Assembly: GCA_905235445.1 (NCBI GenBank)
Contig: CAJOLJ010000014.1
Location: 1 to 42,116 of the forward strand
Reading direction: 5' to 3'
Source of the DNA: an uncultured Bacteroidales bacterium
Lineage (GTDB): Bacteria > Bacteroidota > Bacteroidia > Bacteroidales > UBA932
Length of the DNA: 42,116 nt
This document shows positions 12,422 to 22,300 of the stretch, piece by piece. Under the pieces are notes generated by a model. It did no database searches. It was given only the letters and a program-made list of their open reading frames with translations, and was not told where the DNA came from. Position 1 is the first letter of the stretch; every line of letters begins with the position of its first letter. Both the position numbers and the translations under genes were made by a program.

Positions 12422-12961
12422 GTCCGTAAAAAACATTAAGAAGAACTCCCCCTTTCCTTAACAATCATCAAAATAAGTGCGTGCTTGGTTTAGAATTCGT
12501 TTCCTTTGAAACGATTAATGTCCAAAAAATCGCATAATGATGCAGTTTTTGTGAATTTTGTTGCAACCAAAAAAAATTGTTTCTTTGCAACTGCGACTTT
12601 ACATACTGGGAATGGAATTGGACGGATAACTGTTTCGCCTAAGAAACGCTATGAAAAATTATCCTGCAGGTTCGTATTTTTATGCGCTTGCTTTTTCTGT
12701 ATCCAGATACTGCATTACCGAATCCTGGGTACTCGCCCCTTTCTTGGGGCCTTTGCCTCCGAGTGGAGGCTTCCCCCCTTTCTTCCTCCCCGCATTACAG
12801 TCGCCCCATACGGTTTTGAAACAAGTAGAACAATTCTCTGTGTCCGGTATGTTCAGTCGCATGAACCTTTACAGGGAACTGCCGGTTTCCTTTGGAAACA
12901 GGGGAGACCGGTTAACCGGAAAACTATACTTATTCAATAATAAACCATTAAAAAATCGCTT
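12422..12961 (+). promoter_or_regulatory. Long structured leader before the 1299-residue lipoprotein gene
   Basis: About 540 bases contain no recognisable gene. A promoter candidate is TTTG (12557-12560), 19 bases, TTTCTTTG (12580-12587), giving a leader of about 370 bases. Structural marks include three GTTTC/GAAAC inverted repeats (12498-12513, 12632-12647, 12885-12899), the palindrome GTTGCAAC (12560-12567) with TTGCAAC repeated at 12585-12591, a GC-rich hairpin GCCTCC-GAGT-GGAGGC near 12756-12771 flanked by G4 and C6 runs, and a 12-base palindrome CCGGTTAACCGG (12908-12919). A 104-codon frame (12651-12965) overlaps the next ATG by ATGA, but I do not recognise its product. Confidence 0.5.
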
Positions 12962-15900
12962 ATGAAAAGATCGATTTGGACTATCCTGGCACTGGCATTT
13001 TTTGCGCTGGTTGCCTCTGGCTGCGTCAATCGGGCTGAAATGGACGACCTTACCAACCGTGTCGATGGCATCGACAGTCGTCTGAGCGCCCTGGAGGCAG
13101 CAGTGAAGGAACTCAACGAAACTGAGATTCCCGGTCTGAAGAATCTCGTCTCCGCCCTGCAGAACAATGTTACCGTGTCTTCCGTAGTGGAGACAGATAA
13201 CGGTTTTGTCATCACTTTCTCCGACGGGACCTCCGCCACCCTCCGCAATGGAAAGGACGGAAAGGACGGAGAGGACGGAGCTGACGGAAGGGACGGAAAA
13301 GACGGAGCAGATGGAACAAACGGAACGGATGGAGAGGACGGGCAGACCCCTGTTGTCAGCATCACCATCGTTAACGGAGTCTATGTCTGGACTGTCAACG
13401 GAGAGATCATTACCGACAATGACGGAAACCCCATCCCCGTCACCGGAAATGACGGTGTCGACGGAACCGATGGTACCGACGGTGTCGACGGAAAGGACGG
13501 CATTACACCGCTGTTCGGCATCATCGACGGTCACTGGGTGATTTCCTACGACAACGGGGAGACCTGGAAGACCGTAGGCCTTACCAGCGATACCGACTAT
13601 AGCGCCTATCTCGATCCCGAGAAAGAGACCGATGATTACATTGTCCTCATAGTTGGGGCTACCGAGGTCCAGATTCCCAAGGAGAAGGCTTTCACCCTTA
13701 CGTTCACGGTGGGTGAGAACAACGGTGTAAAAGAGGGAGAGAGCATCGATTTCCCCTACACCATATCAGGGGTAAACGCAAGTGACGAGACGGATGTCGA
13801 TGTCATCGGCATCATCGGTGACTGGGATGCGGAGGTCGTTCCTGAGACTACCGCTGCCGGTGTGCTGAAAGTCACGAACAACGGAGGTGACGAGGCCAAG
13901 ATCACCGTCTATGCCGCCAACCACAAGGGCAAGACCGATATCCGCACCCTCAAGTTCGTGGCCGGAGTCCTCGAGGCCGTAATCGAGACCCAGGCAATAG
14001 GGGCTACAGGAGGAGAGATGGAACTTGAGGTCACTACCAACATGGATTACACAATCGTAGTTCCCGAGGATGCCCAGGATTGGATTACCGTGGAGCCTGT
14101 CACCAAGGTCCACATAGACAACTATGTCATCACCGTAGCCGAGAATACCACACCTGCCTTCCGTGCCGCCACGCTCAGTGTCGTTGACGCCAATGGTAAC
14201 ACGGTCAAGGAAATAGAGGTGTTCCAGTACCCTATCCCTGGCGAGACCACTAGCATCGCTTCCGTCCTCGCCCTCAAGGCAGGACAGGAAGTGTTCCTGA
14301 ACAAGGTTACAACCGTGGTTTCATCAGAAACCTCCACCATCATCACGGACGGAACGGATTTCACATATATCCCCGTCGGTTCTCTTGAGAGAGGGACAGT
14401 CATCAACATAACCGCAGGCAAGCTTGCCTTCGATCCTGCAGGCCTTGGCTTCATAGATGAGCCCACCATCGAGGAGGTACAGGAGGCAGAGCCCATCGAG
14501 GTCATCCCCGAAGAACACTACCTTTATTATTGGGCAGCGAATGATTCTGACTGTTACTTCTACACTATCCTCAACGGTATCATCCTGCCCGGTGGTGAAG
14601 GTACATATGCCCTCCTTACCGCAGATAATGATTACATGTATGCACTCGAAATTCCGGCAAACGGCCTTGACCTCTCTTCCTACGTCGGGAAGTTCATAAC
14701 CTTCAGGGGCTGGGTCAAGTCCCGGGATAAGTCTTCCGATCTCGCTCTCTATACCTTCAACGTGATTCCTGATGAGATTGAGGACGTGGTCATGACAGAG
14801 GAGAGCGCATGGACCCTTACCCATGAGTATGATCCTTCAGACCCGGATTACCCCGAGGTCCTGGTCAATACGGTTTCAGGGGATACCGGATACTATGCTT
14901 TCACCGCCTTCCCCGAGTCCGAACTCGATGGCCTCACCCCGCTCGAATATTTACATGGCGATGCCTGGTACGCTTCTGACATGTTGCAGTTCTATATATA
15001 TCTCTATGAGTACACTGTCGAGGATCTTGTTGCCGACGGAGCCATACACACCGGGAGCTCATACGAGTATTTCTCAGCGTTCGATTACGGCAAGACCTAT
15101 CTCGCCGCTTTTGGAGTCGACGAGTGGGGATGCCTTAACGGAAAATACGTATTGGTGGAATATGACAAGCCGGATCCCAAGATCAAGCTCTCCTACGAGG
15201 ATTACCTCGGACAGTGGAAAGTTAACGGGGCCGTCTGGACGATTTCCGAGAATGAGAACGGGGTAAGCTACTTTATCGATGGCATACCCGGTTCCTCCAG
15301 CCTGGCAAACCGCGGCGGCAATATGACCGTGGTCGCCGACTATGATCCCGAAGACGGTTCACTCTCCGTCACAGAGCAGGAACTCGCCGCTTACGACGAT
15401 CCTTCCGGCAACGGTTACGGTCCTCTTAAGGATTACTTCAGCGGAGTCTTCTCCTACTACTTCTCCACATACTGTAACTACCCCGTAAATGGCGATGCCG
15501 AGAAAGTGTTCACGTTCTACGGCCTCAATGACGGCACCTATGAAATGCGCCCCGGAAGTTGCGAGTACGGCAAGTTCGCAGGCTTCCAGTTCCAGTGGAT
15601 TATCCAGGAAGGTGAGTATCAGGGAGCCGGCAATAAGTACGGAACCCTTGTCGACCTGCCTACTACCGATATCATTAAGTACGAGCCCGTAAAGGTCTCC
15701 TACGAGGACTTCCTCGGGACATGGGATCTTGGCAATGCGGTCATAACACTCACGGAGAAAGTCTCCGGTGAGTCCTACAATGTCAAGGGCCTGCCTTTCG
15801 AAAGCAACATCCATAGCGGTGTGGATCCTTGCATGAACTACGACGCCCAGGCCGGGAAGCTCGTCTTCATGGAGCACGACCTTGGCACGTTCGACGACGA

Positions 15901-16861
15901 GACGTATGGCGCTTGCCAGGAGATGGTCTCCGGATCGTTCACTTACGGCACCACCCAGTACATCAGCTATCCGGTAAATTCCAAGGTCCAGGGAGTCATC
16001 TTCGAAGTCATCAAGACTTCTGACGGCACCATGAACGTAGTTGCAGGTGCCAACAGCTATGCTCCCATTGACGGATATCGTCTGGCCTATGTTACGGAGG
16101 CAGGCAGTACCAGGGCATATGGCTCAATCGCCCTTCCTTCCAAGTTCGTACCCTATGAGGCCAGCGTGAAGGCCTCTTATGAGGACTTCCTGGGAGCATG
16201 GCAAATCGGGGGAACCGTTCTGGAAATCGAGTCCAACGGCGACAATGGAACTTATTCAATCTACGGGCTTCCCGGTTATGAGTATTATGACGCTATGCAG
16301 GCTGTCTATGATTCCGAGGAAGGCACCTTCTATGTAATGGAGCAGGACCTCTCCGGGTGGGAGTCTCCCAACTATGGGCCGTGCCGCGATAACGTGTCAG
16401 GCGTTTTCGCCTACGGATCTTCCGAATACCTCTATTATCCTTTCAACGGAGACGACAAGAACAGGATATTCACAGCAAGCCTGAAGACCAGCGGGAACAT
16501 CCACTTTGACCTTGGTTCCTGCACCTATGGCTCCTTCGTCGGCCTGTCCTACTCCTGGGTAATCCTGGAAGGTGAGTATGCAGGTAATGGCAATTGGGAG
16601 GATACCCTTTATCTTGACCAGGAAGCCACTCCCAAGACTTCCGGTTCAATGAAGAAGAACACCAAGAGTTCCCCTAAGCTCACCGCTCCCACGAAAGCAG
16701 GGAAGTTCTCTTCCAATATGACCCTCACGGCCAAGGCTCCCGCCCAGGCTCACGAGAGGGTGCAGTCCACCTCTTCCAAGGCTCCTGCCGAGGCAAAGGC
16801 ATCCGCCCCCGCCAAGTGCACTCCCAAGAACGCCAAGACCACGAAGAAGTTCCACAAATAG
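12962..16861 (+). CDS. Large surface lipoprotein: coiled coil, collagen-like repeats, BACON, three C-terminal repeat modules
   Basis: The 1299-residue lipoprotein has lipobox ASGC (Cys21). A heptad-like coiled coil (about 25-70) and Gly-x-Asp/Lys collagen-like repeats (about 97-127 and 167-181) follow. This N-terminal arrangement, including GHWVISYDNGETW, matches the 'PL29 N-terminal' (DUF4988-like) region of Bacteroidota lipoproteins. No lyase domain follows. A BACON-like domain lies at about 339-425, and a possible OB-like segment at about 435-515. Three tandem modules starting SYEDYLGQW (about 742), SYEDFLGTW (about 912) and SYEDFLGAW (about 1071) come next. The last 75 residues are a Lys/Ala/Pro/Ser/Thr tail without beta-strand character. 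It heads the SusCD locus, and a terminator-like hairpin separates it from the next gene. I infer a stalked, surface-exposed binding protein; the ligand is unknown. Confidence 0.85.
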   Translation: MKRSIWTILALAFFALVASGCVNRAEMDDLTNRVDGIDSRLSALEAAVKELNETEIPGLKNLVSALQNNVTVSSVVETDNGFVITFSDGTSATLRNGKDGKDGEDGADGRDGKDGADGTNGTDGEDGQTPVVSITIVNGVYVWTVNGEIITDNDGNPIPVTGNDGVDGTDGTDGVDGKDGITPLFGIIDGHWVISYDNGETWKTVGLTSDTDYSAYLDPEKETDDYIVLIVGATEVQIPKEKAFTLTFTVGENNGVKEGESIDFPYTISGVNASDETDVDVIGIIGDWDAEVVPETTAAGVLKVTNNGGDEAKITVYAANHKGKTDIRTLKFVAGVLEAVIETQAIGATGGEMELEVTTNMDYTIVVPEDAQDWITVEPVTKVHIDNYVITVAENTTPAFRAATLSVVDANGNTVKEIEVFQYPIPGETTSIASVLALKAGQEVFLNKVTTVVSSETSTIITDGTDFTYIPVGSLERGTVINITAGKLAFDPAGLGFIDEPTIEEVQEAEPIEVIPEEHYLYYWAANDSDCYFYTILNGIILPGGEGTYALLTADNDYMYALEIPANGLDLSSYVGKFITFRGWVKSRDKSSDLALYTFNVIPDEIEDVVMTEESAWTLTHEYDPSDPDYPEVLVNTVSGDTGYYAFTAFPESELDGLTPLEYLHGDAWYASDMLQFYIYLYEYTVEDLVADGAIHTGSSYEYFSAFDYGKTYLAAFGVDEWGCLNGKYVLVEYDKPDPKIKLSYEDYLGQWKVNGAVWTISENENGVSYFIDGIPGSSSLANRGGNMTVVADYDPEDGSLSVTEQELAAYDDPSGNGYGPLKDYFSGVFSYYFSTYCNYPVNGDAEKVFTFYGLNDGTYEMRPGSCEYGKFAGFQFQWIIQEGEYQGAGNKYGTLVDLPTTDIIKYEPVKVSYEDFLGTWDLGNAVITLTEKVSGESYNVKGLPFESNIHSGVDPCMNYDAQAGKLVFMEHDLGTFDDETYGACQEMVSGSFTYGTTQYISYPVNSKVQGVIFEVIKTSDGTMNVVAGANSYAPIDGYRLAYVTEAGSTRAYGSIALPSKFVPYEASVKASYEDFLGAWQIGGTVLEIESNGDNGTYSIYGLPGYEYYDAMQAVYDSEEGTFYVMEQDLSGWESPNYGPCRDNVSGVFAYGSSEYLYYPFNGDDKNRIFTASLKTSGNIHFDLGSCTYGSFVGLSYSWVILEGEYAGNGNWEDTLYLDQEATPKTSGSMKKNTKSSPKLTAPTKAGKFSSNMTLTAKAPAQAHERVQSTSSKAPAEAKASAPAKCTPKNAKTTKKFHK

Positions 16862-16880
16862 TGGATTTCCCTAGCGTAAT

Positions 16881-16915
16881 GAGGAGGGGAAGGCCCCGCC
16901 GACCCCTCCCTCTTT
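16881..16915 (+). terminator. Terminator-like hairpin between the two large lipoprotein genes
   Basis: GAGGAGGGG (16881-16889) pairs with 16903-16912 over 9 bp with one bulged C, followed by TTT. It lies 20 bases after the stop codon at 16861. It may end part of the transcripts, making the 1299-residue protein more abundant than the genes after it, or protect the 3' end. Confidence 0.5.
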
Positions 16916-16939
16916 CACCTGATATTTATTTTTGTCAGA

Positions 16940-19378
16940 ATGAGAATAAAAACAATAGCTCTTATCATTGCCTCGGTCCTGACAGGTCTCCTTCTCCTCT
17001 CCTCCTGCGAACAGAAACGGGAATACGACGGGGAGAAGATAGAGAGTGAAGTCACGTTCACTGTCACATCCGGACAGATAGGTGCCCAGCAGGCTGAGGT
17101 TCTCGTCCGACACAATGGCCGCCCGTCCAGAAAATGGTACGGCTTCGTGACGACCGACCTTACGGGGAAGGTCAGCGACCTTGTCTCGGCGCAGCTCCCC
17201 AAGGTCTCCGAGAGCGACATACACGTCGGGACTTCACAGACCGTAGTGCTCACAGGCCTTAGCGAACTGTCCGAATACCGCTACATAGCGTTCGGACTCG
17301 ATTCAGATGGCGCGGCAAGCGGCATCCCGGGGTCCTTCACGTTCTCCACCAACCCGGATTTCAATGTCACCTTCGGTGCGGAGGTCCTGGAGGTGGAGGC
17401 CCATAAAGTCCTCCTCTCGCTGTCCAACAGCGGGAACGAGACCCTGACCTATGTGGGATTGCTGACAAGGGACCTTACGACCTCCGTAGCGAAACTCGTG
17501 GAGCAGGACTATGCCCAGCGGGTGTCCGGAGGACAGATACTGAAGCCCGAGGAACTGTACAGCGGAAAGAACGTGACCCTGTCTCTATCCGACCTTGAGT
17601 CCGATTCTCCCTACCGGTACATCGTGTACGGCCTGTATGGCGGTGATGCCCCCATGTCCTACGGGACCCCTGCCGATATCACCTTCACTACGGCCATTGA
17701 CTATGACAATGTCACCTTCACCATCCAGAACGAGGCGACTACGACGTCCTCCGCCACCTTCAAGGTGAGCTATGAGGGGGCCAACTCACCCCTGAGCTGG
17801 TACGCTTTCAACACTGCCGATACGCAGAGCTCTGTCGAGGATCTCATCGCTGCCCAGATGGCGGCCCAGATGCCTGACGGGGCGCTGTACAGCGGAAAGG
17901 ATGTCACCGTCACCATTGACGATCTCCAGCAATTCACGGACTATAGGTTCATCGTTATAGGACTGGAAGGGGAGAGGACCTTCGGTCAGGGCGCGGCCCT
18001 GTCGTACCAGACCGCTGACGAGGATTACGACTCGGTGACTTTCAAAGTCGAACTCGTCGGTACACCTTCCAAGACATCTGCCCAGGTTAAGGTCACCCAT
18101 GACGGAGGCAAGGACAAGTTCCAGTGGTACGGCTTCCTCACCACCGATGTCTCTTCCCCCGTTGCAGACATCCTGCCTTCCCCCGATGCAATTGACGAGG
18201 CGGAGGTATGCAGCGGCCAGGAGGCCCTCATTGACCTTACCGACCTGCAGGACGGGACCGCATATCGCTACATAGTGACCGGATTCAGGAAAGACTCCGC
18301 CGGAGCACCTCTGCTTTACGGCACCCCCGGTGTCGTTGCATTCTCCACCGAGAGCATGTACTACGAGACTCCCGACTGGAAGATTTCCTACGGGGGACTC
18401 TCCGGTGATCCCGAGTATCCTTACATCTTCACCAATACGGTAGCCCCGGGTTCCACTGAAGGATGGTACCTGATGACCGCGGCGGAGAAATCCAGGGTAC
18501 AGGAGGCAGGAGGGGTTGAGGCACTCCTTAGGAACGAAGTGCCTGGACTGTCCGAACTCATGAAGACATTCATGGAGTCGTACGGCATGGAGGATGCTTC
18601 GGAATTCCTCAGGAACGGGACCTACAGCGAGAATCTCGATTTGGACTACGACACCTACTACATCATCGCAATAGGCTTCGACCTGAATGCCGACCCCACT
18701 GGCCCTTACGCCTACCTTGAGTACGAGAACAAACCCGAACCCGGAAGCGAGGCCTACGAGAAATGGATCGGCAGCTGGACCATAACGAGAGGCGAGGAGA
18801 CCGATGTGCTTACCATCTCCCAGAAGGAAGTGAACAAGTCCTACAATATCTTCGGCATAGAAGGCGGGCTCTTCGATGATGTGTTCCCCGTGGAGGCTCT
18901 CTATGATGCAACCTCAGGTAACATGTTCCTGAACGCCCAGATCCTTGGGACCGTGGAGATCAGTACCAGGGGCGAGGTGGAAGTCTCCCTTAACGGCTAC
19001 GCAGAGTCGACGGGATACTTCTACACCTGGAGCGGCACTCCTTACAAGATTGCGGATTTCGTGATGGACAGCTCCGGTCAGTCAGCCCAGGCCATCCCTG
19101 GCGCAGTCAACGGCGGGGATGTTCCCCTCACTGCGATGCGCTTCTACGGAAAGGTCCTTTCCGCGGGAGGCTACATAGGCTGGAACACCGGCTACACCCT
19201 TCTTCCCAATACCCTCAACCGTACGACCGGAGGAGCCTCGATAAAGACTGCTTCCACCCCGTCTCCCATCTCCCTTTCCAAGGTCACGGAAGTGTCCTCA
19301 CCGAAGGTCGCAAAGGATGGGAACGATGAGCCCTGGAGCCGCCTCTTCCTCCACTTCCCCGTACAACGGAATAAATAA
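16940..19378 (+). CDS. Multi-domain lipoprotein with Fn3-like repeats
   Basis: The 812-residue protein has a lipoprotein signal with Cys23 (LLSSC) followed by EQKREYDGE, an acidic stretch consistent with export to the cell surface. Four Fn3-like beta-sandwich repeats of about 105-115 residues begin near 39, 141, 257 and 365. Each has VTF at the start, WYGF/WYAF-TTD in the middle and Y-R-Y-I-x-x-G near the end. A divergent fifth unit (about 478-600) precedes a C-terminal module starting YEKWIGSW (about 604) that resembles the repeats in the gene upstream. The tail is Ser/Thr/Pro/Lys-rich. Its stop codon is five bases before susC, so the two are co-transcribed. Function is unknown; a surface ligand-binding or scaffold role beside SusCD is inferred. 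Confidence 0.85.
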   Translation: MRIKTIALIIASVLTGLLLLSSCEQKREYDGEKIESEVTFTVTSGQIGAQQAEVLVRHNGRPSRKWYGFVTTDLTGKVSDLVSAQLPKVSESDIHVGTSQTVVLTGLSELSEYRYIAFGLDSDGAASGIPGSFTFSTNPDFNVTFGAEVLEVEAHKVLLSLSNSGNETLTYVGLLTRDLTTSVAKLVEQDYAQRVSGGQILKPEELYSGKNVTLSLSDLESDSPYRYIVYGLYGGDAPMSYGTPADITFTTAIDYDNVTFTIQNEATTTSSATFKVSYEGANSPLSWYAFNTADTQSSVEDLIAAQMAAQMPDGALYSGKDVTVTIDDLQQFTDYRFIVIGLEGERTFGQGAALSYQTADEDYDSVTFKVELVGTPSKTSAQVKVTHDGGKDKFQWYGFLTTDVSSPVADILPSPDAIDEAEVCSGQEALIDLTDLQDGTAYRYIVTGFRKDSAGAPLLYGTPGVVAFSTESMYYETPDWKISYGGLSGDPEYPYIFTNTVAPGSTEGWYLMTAAEKSRVQEAGGVEALLRNEVPGLSELMKTFMESYGMEDASEFLRNGTYSENLDLDYDTYYIIAIGFDLNADPTGPYAYLEYENKPEPGSEAYEKWIGSWTITRGEETDVLTISQKEVNKSYNIFGIEGGLFDDVFPVEALYDATSGNMFLNAQILGTVEISTRGEVEVSLNGYAESTGYFYTWSGTPYKIADFVMDSSGQSAQAIPGAVNGGDVPLTAMRFYGKVLSAGGYIGWNTGYTLLPNTLNRTTGGASIKTASTPSPISLSKVTEVSSPKVAKDGNDEPWSRLFLHFPVQRNK

Positions 19379-19383
19379 GATTA

Positions 19384-22300
19384 ATGCGTATGAAAAATTT
19401 GAGATATATTCTCACGACACTCTCGCTCCTACTGGTGGCGACGCTCTCCTTTGCCCAGAACAAGACGGTCAGGGGAAAGGTGACCTTCGCCTCGGACGGT
19501 TCGCCCGTCATCGGTGCATATGTGTCCGTCGAGGGTACCAAGCTCGGTGGTATAACCGACGTGGACGGTAAGTTCGACATCCCGAACGTCCCCGCCAGCG
19601 CCCAGTTCGTGGTAGCTTCCTACATGGGGGCGAAAGACGCCAGGGTGCAGATCTCCGATGACATGAGCATCAGCATGGAGGAGGATTCCGAGATGCTGGA
19701 GGGAGCGGTGGTCAATGGTATGTATACAGTCGACCGCCGTCTCAATACCGGTGCCGCCGTGAAGATCGATGCCTCCGAGGCCTCCATCAGCGGTATGACC
19801 GATATCTCCCGCTCCCTTGAGGGACGTGCTGCGGGAGTTTCGGTCCAGAACGTGTCCGGTACTTTCGGTACGGCACCCAAGATCAGGGTCAGGGGAGCCA
19901 CTTCCATCTACGGTTCGTCGAAGCCGCTGTGGGTCGTGGACGGAGTCATCATGGAAGATGTCGTGGATGTGAGCGCCGACGACCTCTCGTCCGGTGACGC
20001 CAATACCCTCATCTCCTCCGCCATCGCAGGACTGAACTCAGACGATATCGAGTCCTTCGACATCCTCAAGGACGGTTCCGCGACCTCCATCTACGGTGCG
20101 AGGGCCATGGCGGGCGTGATCGTGGTAACCACAAAGAAAGGTAAGTCCGGGCAAAGCCGGATCAGCTATACGGGTGAGTACACCTACAGGCTGAAGCCTT
20201 CCTACTCCACTTTCAACATCATGAACTCACAGGACCAGATGGGCATCTACCAGGAACTCGAGCAGAAGGGTTACCTCCGCTATGCCGAGACGGCCAATGC
20301 CTCCAACAGCGGTATCTACGGGAAGATGTACCAGCTCATCAGCCAGTACGACCCCACGACGGGTACATTCGGCCTGGTGAATACCCCCGAGGCCCGTAAC
20401 GCTTACCTCAGGGCTGCGGAGTACCGTAACACGGACTGGTTCGACATCCTGTTCAATGACTCCATCCAGCACAACCATTCCGTCAGCGTCTCCGGCGGTA
20501 CGGACAAGGGTACCTATTATGCTTCCCTTTCCGTCCTGGCAGACCCGGGTTGGTCCAAGCAGAGTTCCGTGAACCGCTACACAGGGAACGTCAACGTTAC
20601 CTATAACCTCAGCGAGAACCTTACCGCCAACCTCATCTCCAATGCTTCCTACCGTAAGCAGAGGGCCCCGGGAACCATCAACAGCGAGATGGACGTGGTG
20701 TCCGGTGAGGTGAAGAGGGATTTCGATATAAACCCCTATTCATACTCCCTCAATACATCCAGGGCCCTTGACCCCGATGAGTTCTACACCAGGAACTATT
20801 CCAAGTTCAATATCCTCCACGAGCTGAACAACAACTACATTGACCTGAATGTAAATGACTTCAGGATCCAGGGTGAGCTGAAGTACAAGTTCATGAAGCA
20901 TCTTGACCTCAGTGCCCTGGCGGCCTACAAATCCACTACCAGCTCCCAGGAGCACTATATCCTGGATGAGGCGAACCAGTCCCTGGCCTACAGGGAGATG
21001 CCTACCGCAGCCATCCGCAATGCCAACCCGTTCCTCTATACGGACCCGGACAACCCTTATGCCCTTCCTGTAAGCGTGCTCCCTGTCGGCGGTATCTATG
21101 ACCGCACCGACAATACCATGGACAGCTGGGACATAAGGACTACCGCCACTTACAACAATACTTTCGGCGATCATATAGTCAACCTCTTCGGTGGAGCCGA
21201 GGTGAACAACATCGACCGCCACAGCGTGTGGTTCAGGGGTTGGGGTATGCAGTACGATTTCGGTGAAATCGCGAACTATGACTGGAAGGTGTTCAAGAAG
21301 GGTGCTGAGGAGAATACCCAGTACTACACCATTGCGAACACCAAGTCCCGTTCCGCTGCCTTCTTCGCCAACGGCCACTATTCCTACAAGGGAAAGTACA
21401 CCCTGAACGGGACTTACAGGTATGAGGGTACGAACGGACTGGGCAAAGCCCGCACCGCAAGGTGGCTTCCCACATGGAACGTCGCCGCATCATGGAATGC
21501 CCATGAGGAGACCTTCATGAAGAATCTCTATCCCTATCTGACCCACCTCTCCATCAAGGCATCCTATTCCCTGACGGGAGACCGTCCCTCCGTGAGCAAC
21601 GCCGAGGTGGTCATCGCCTCCACGAACCCCTGGCGTCCTTTCGCCGATGACAAGGAGTCCGCCCTGTACATAGCCGACATCGCCAACCAGGCCCTCACCT
21701 ACGAGAAGAAGCACGAGCTGAACATCGGGGTCGAGGCAGGGTTCTTCGACAACCGGGTGAATGTGGTGTTCGACTGGTACAAGCGCAACAACTATGACCT
21801 CATCGGTCCCATCACAACCCAGGGAATCGGCGGATTCACGGACAAGCTGGGCAACGTGGCGGAAATGTCCTCCAACGGTGTGGAACTGTCCTTGACGACA
21901 AAGAATATCGTCACCAAGGACTTCACCTGGACCACGAACTTCATCTACTCGCACTCCCACAACGAGGTTACCAAGCTGGAGAGCCATGCGAGGATGTTCG
22001 ACCTCATCTCCGGGACAGGTTTCGCCCTTGAGGGGAAACCGGTGCGCAGCCTCTTCTCGATCCAGTTCGACGGCCTCAATGACGAGGGCTTGCCGACTTT
22101 CATCAATGAGCAGGGCAACAAGACCATCTCCGACATCTACTTCCAGGAGAGGGACGAGGACCTGCTGAAGGATAACCTGGTGTTCTCGGGAAGCGTGGAC
22201 CCCACTGACGTAGGATCCCTGGGCAACATCTTCACCTGGAAGAATTTCAAGCTGAACGCCTACCTGACCTACTCTTTCGGCAACGTCATTCGCCTGGATC

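Noticed and set aside
12506..12940. 144-codon frame in the leader region
   Set aside because: It crosses terminator-free but heavily palindromic sequence, has mixed composition and no domain. The overlapping 12651 frame has the better start.
13240..13345. Short tandem repeat that could be mistaken for a CRISPR or minisatellite
   Set aside because: The period of 6-9 bases is in frame and codes for collagen-like Gly-x-Asp triplets. There are no spacers.
16927..16934. TATTTTTG as a promoter for the 812-residue lipoprotein gene
   Set aside because: It fits the -7 consensus, but the start of transcription would fall at or after the ATG at 16940, leaving no leader, so a chance match is likelier.
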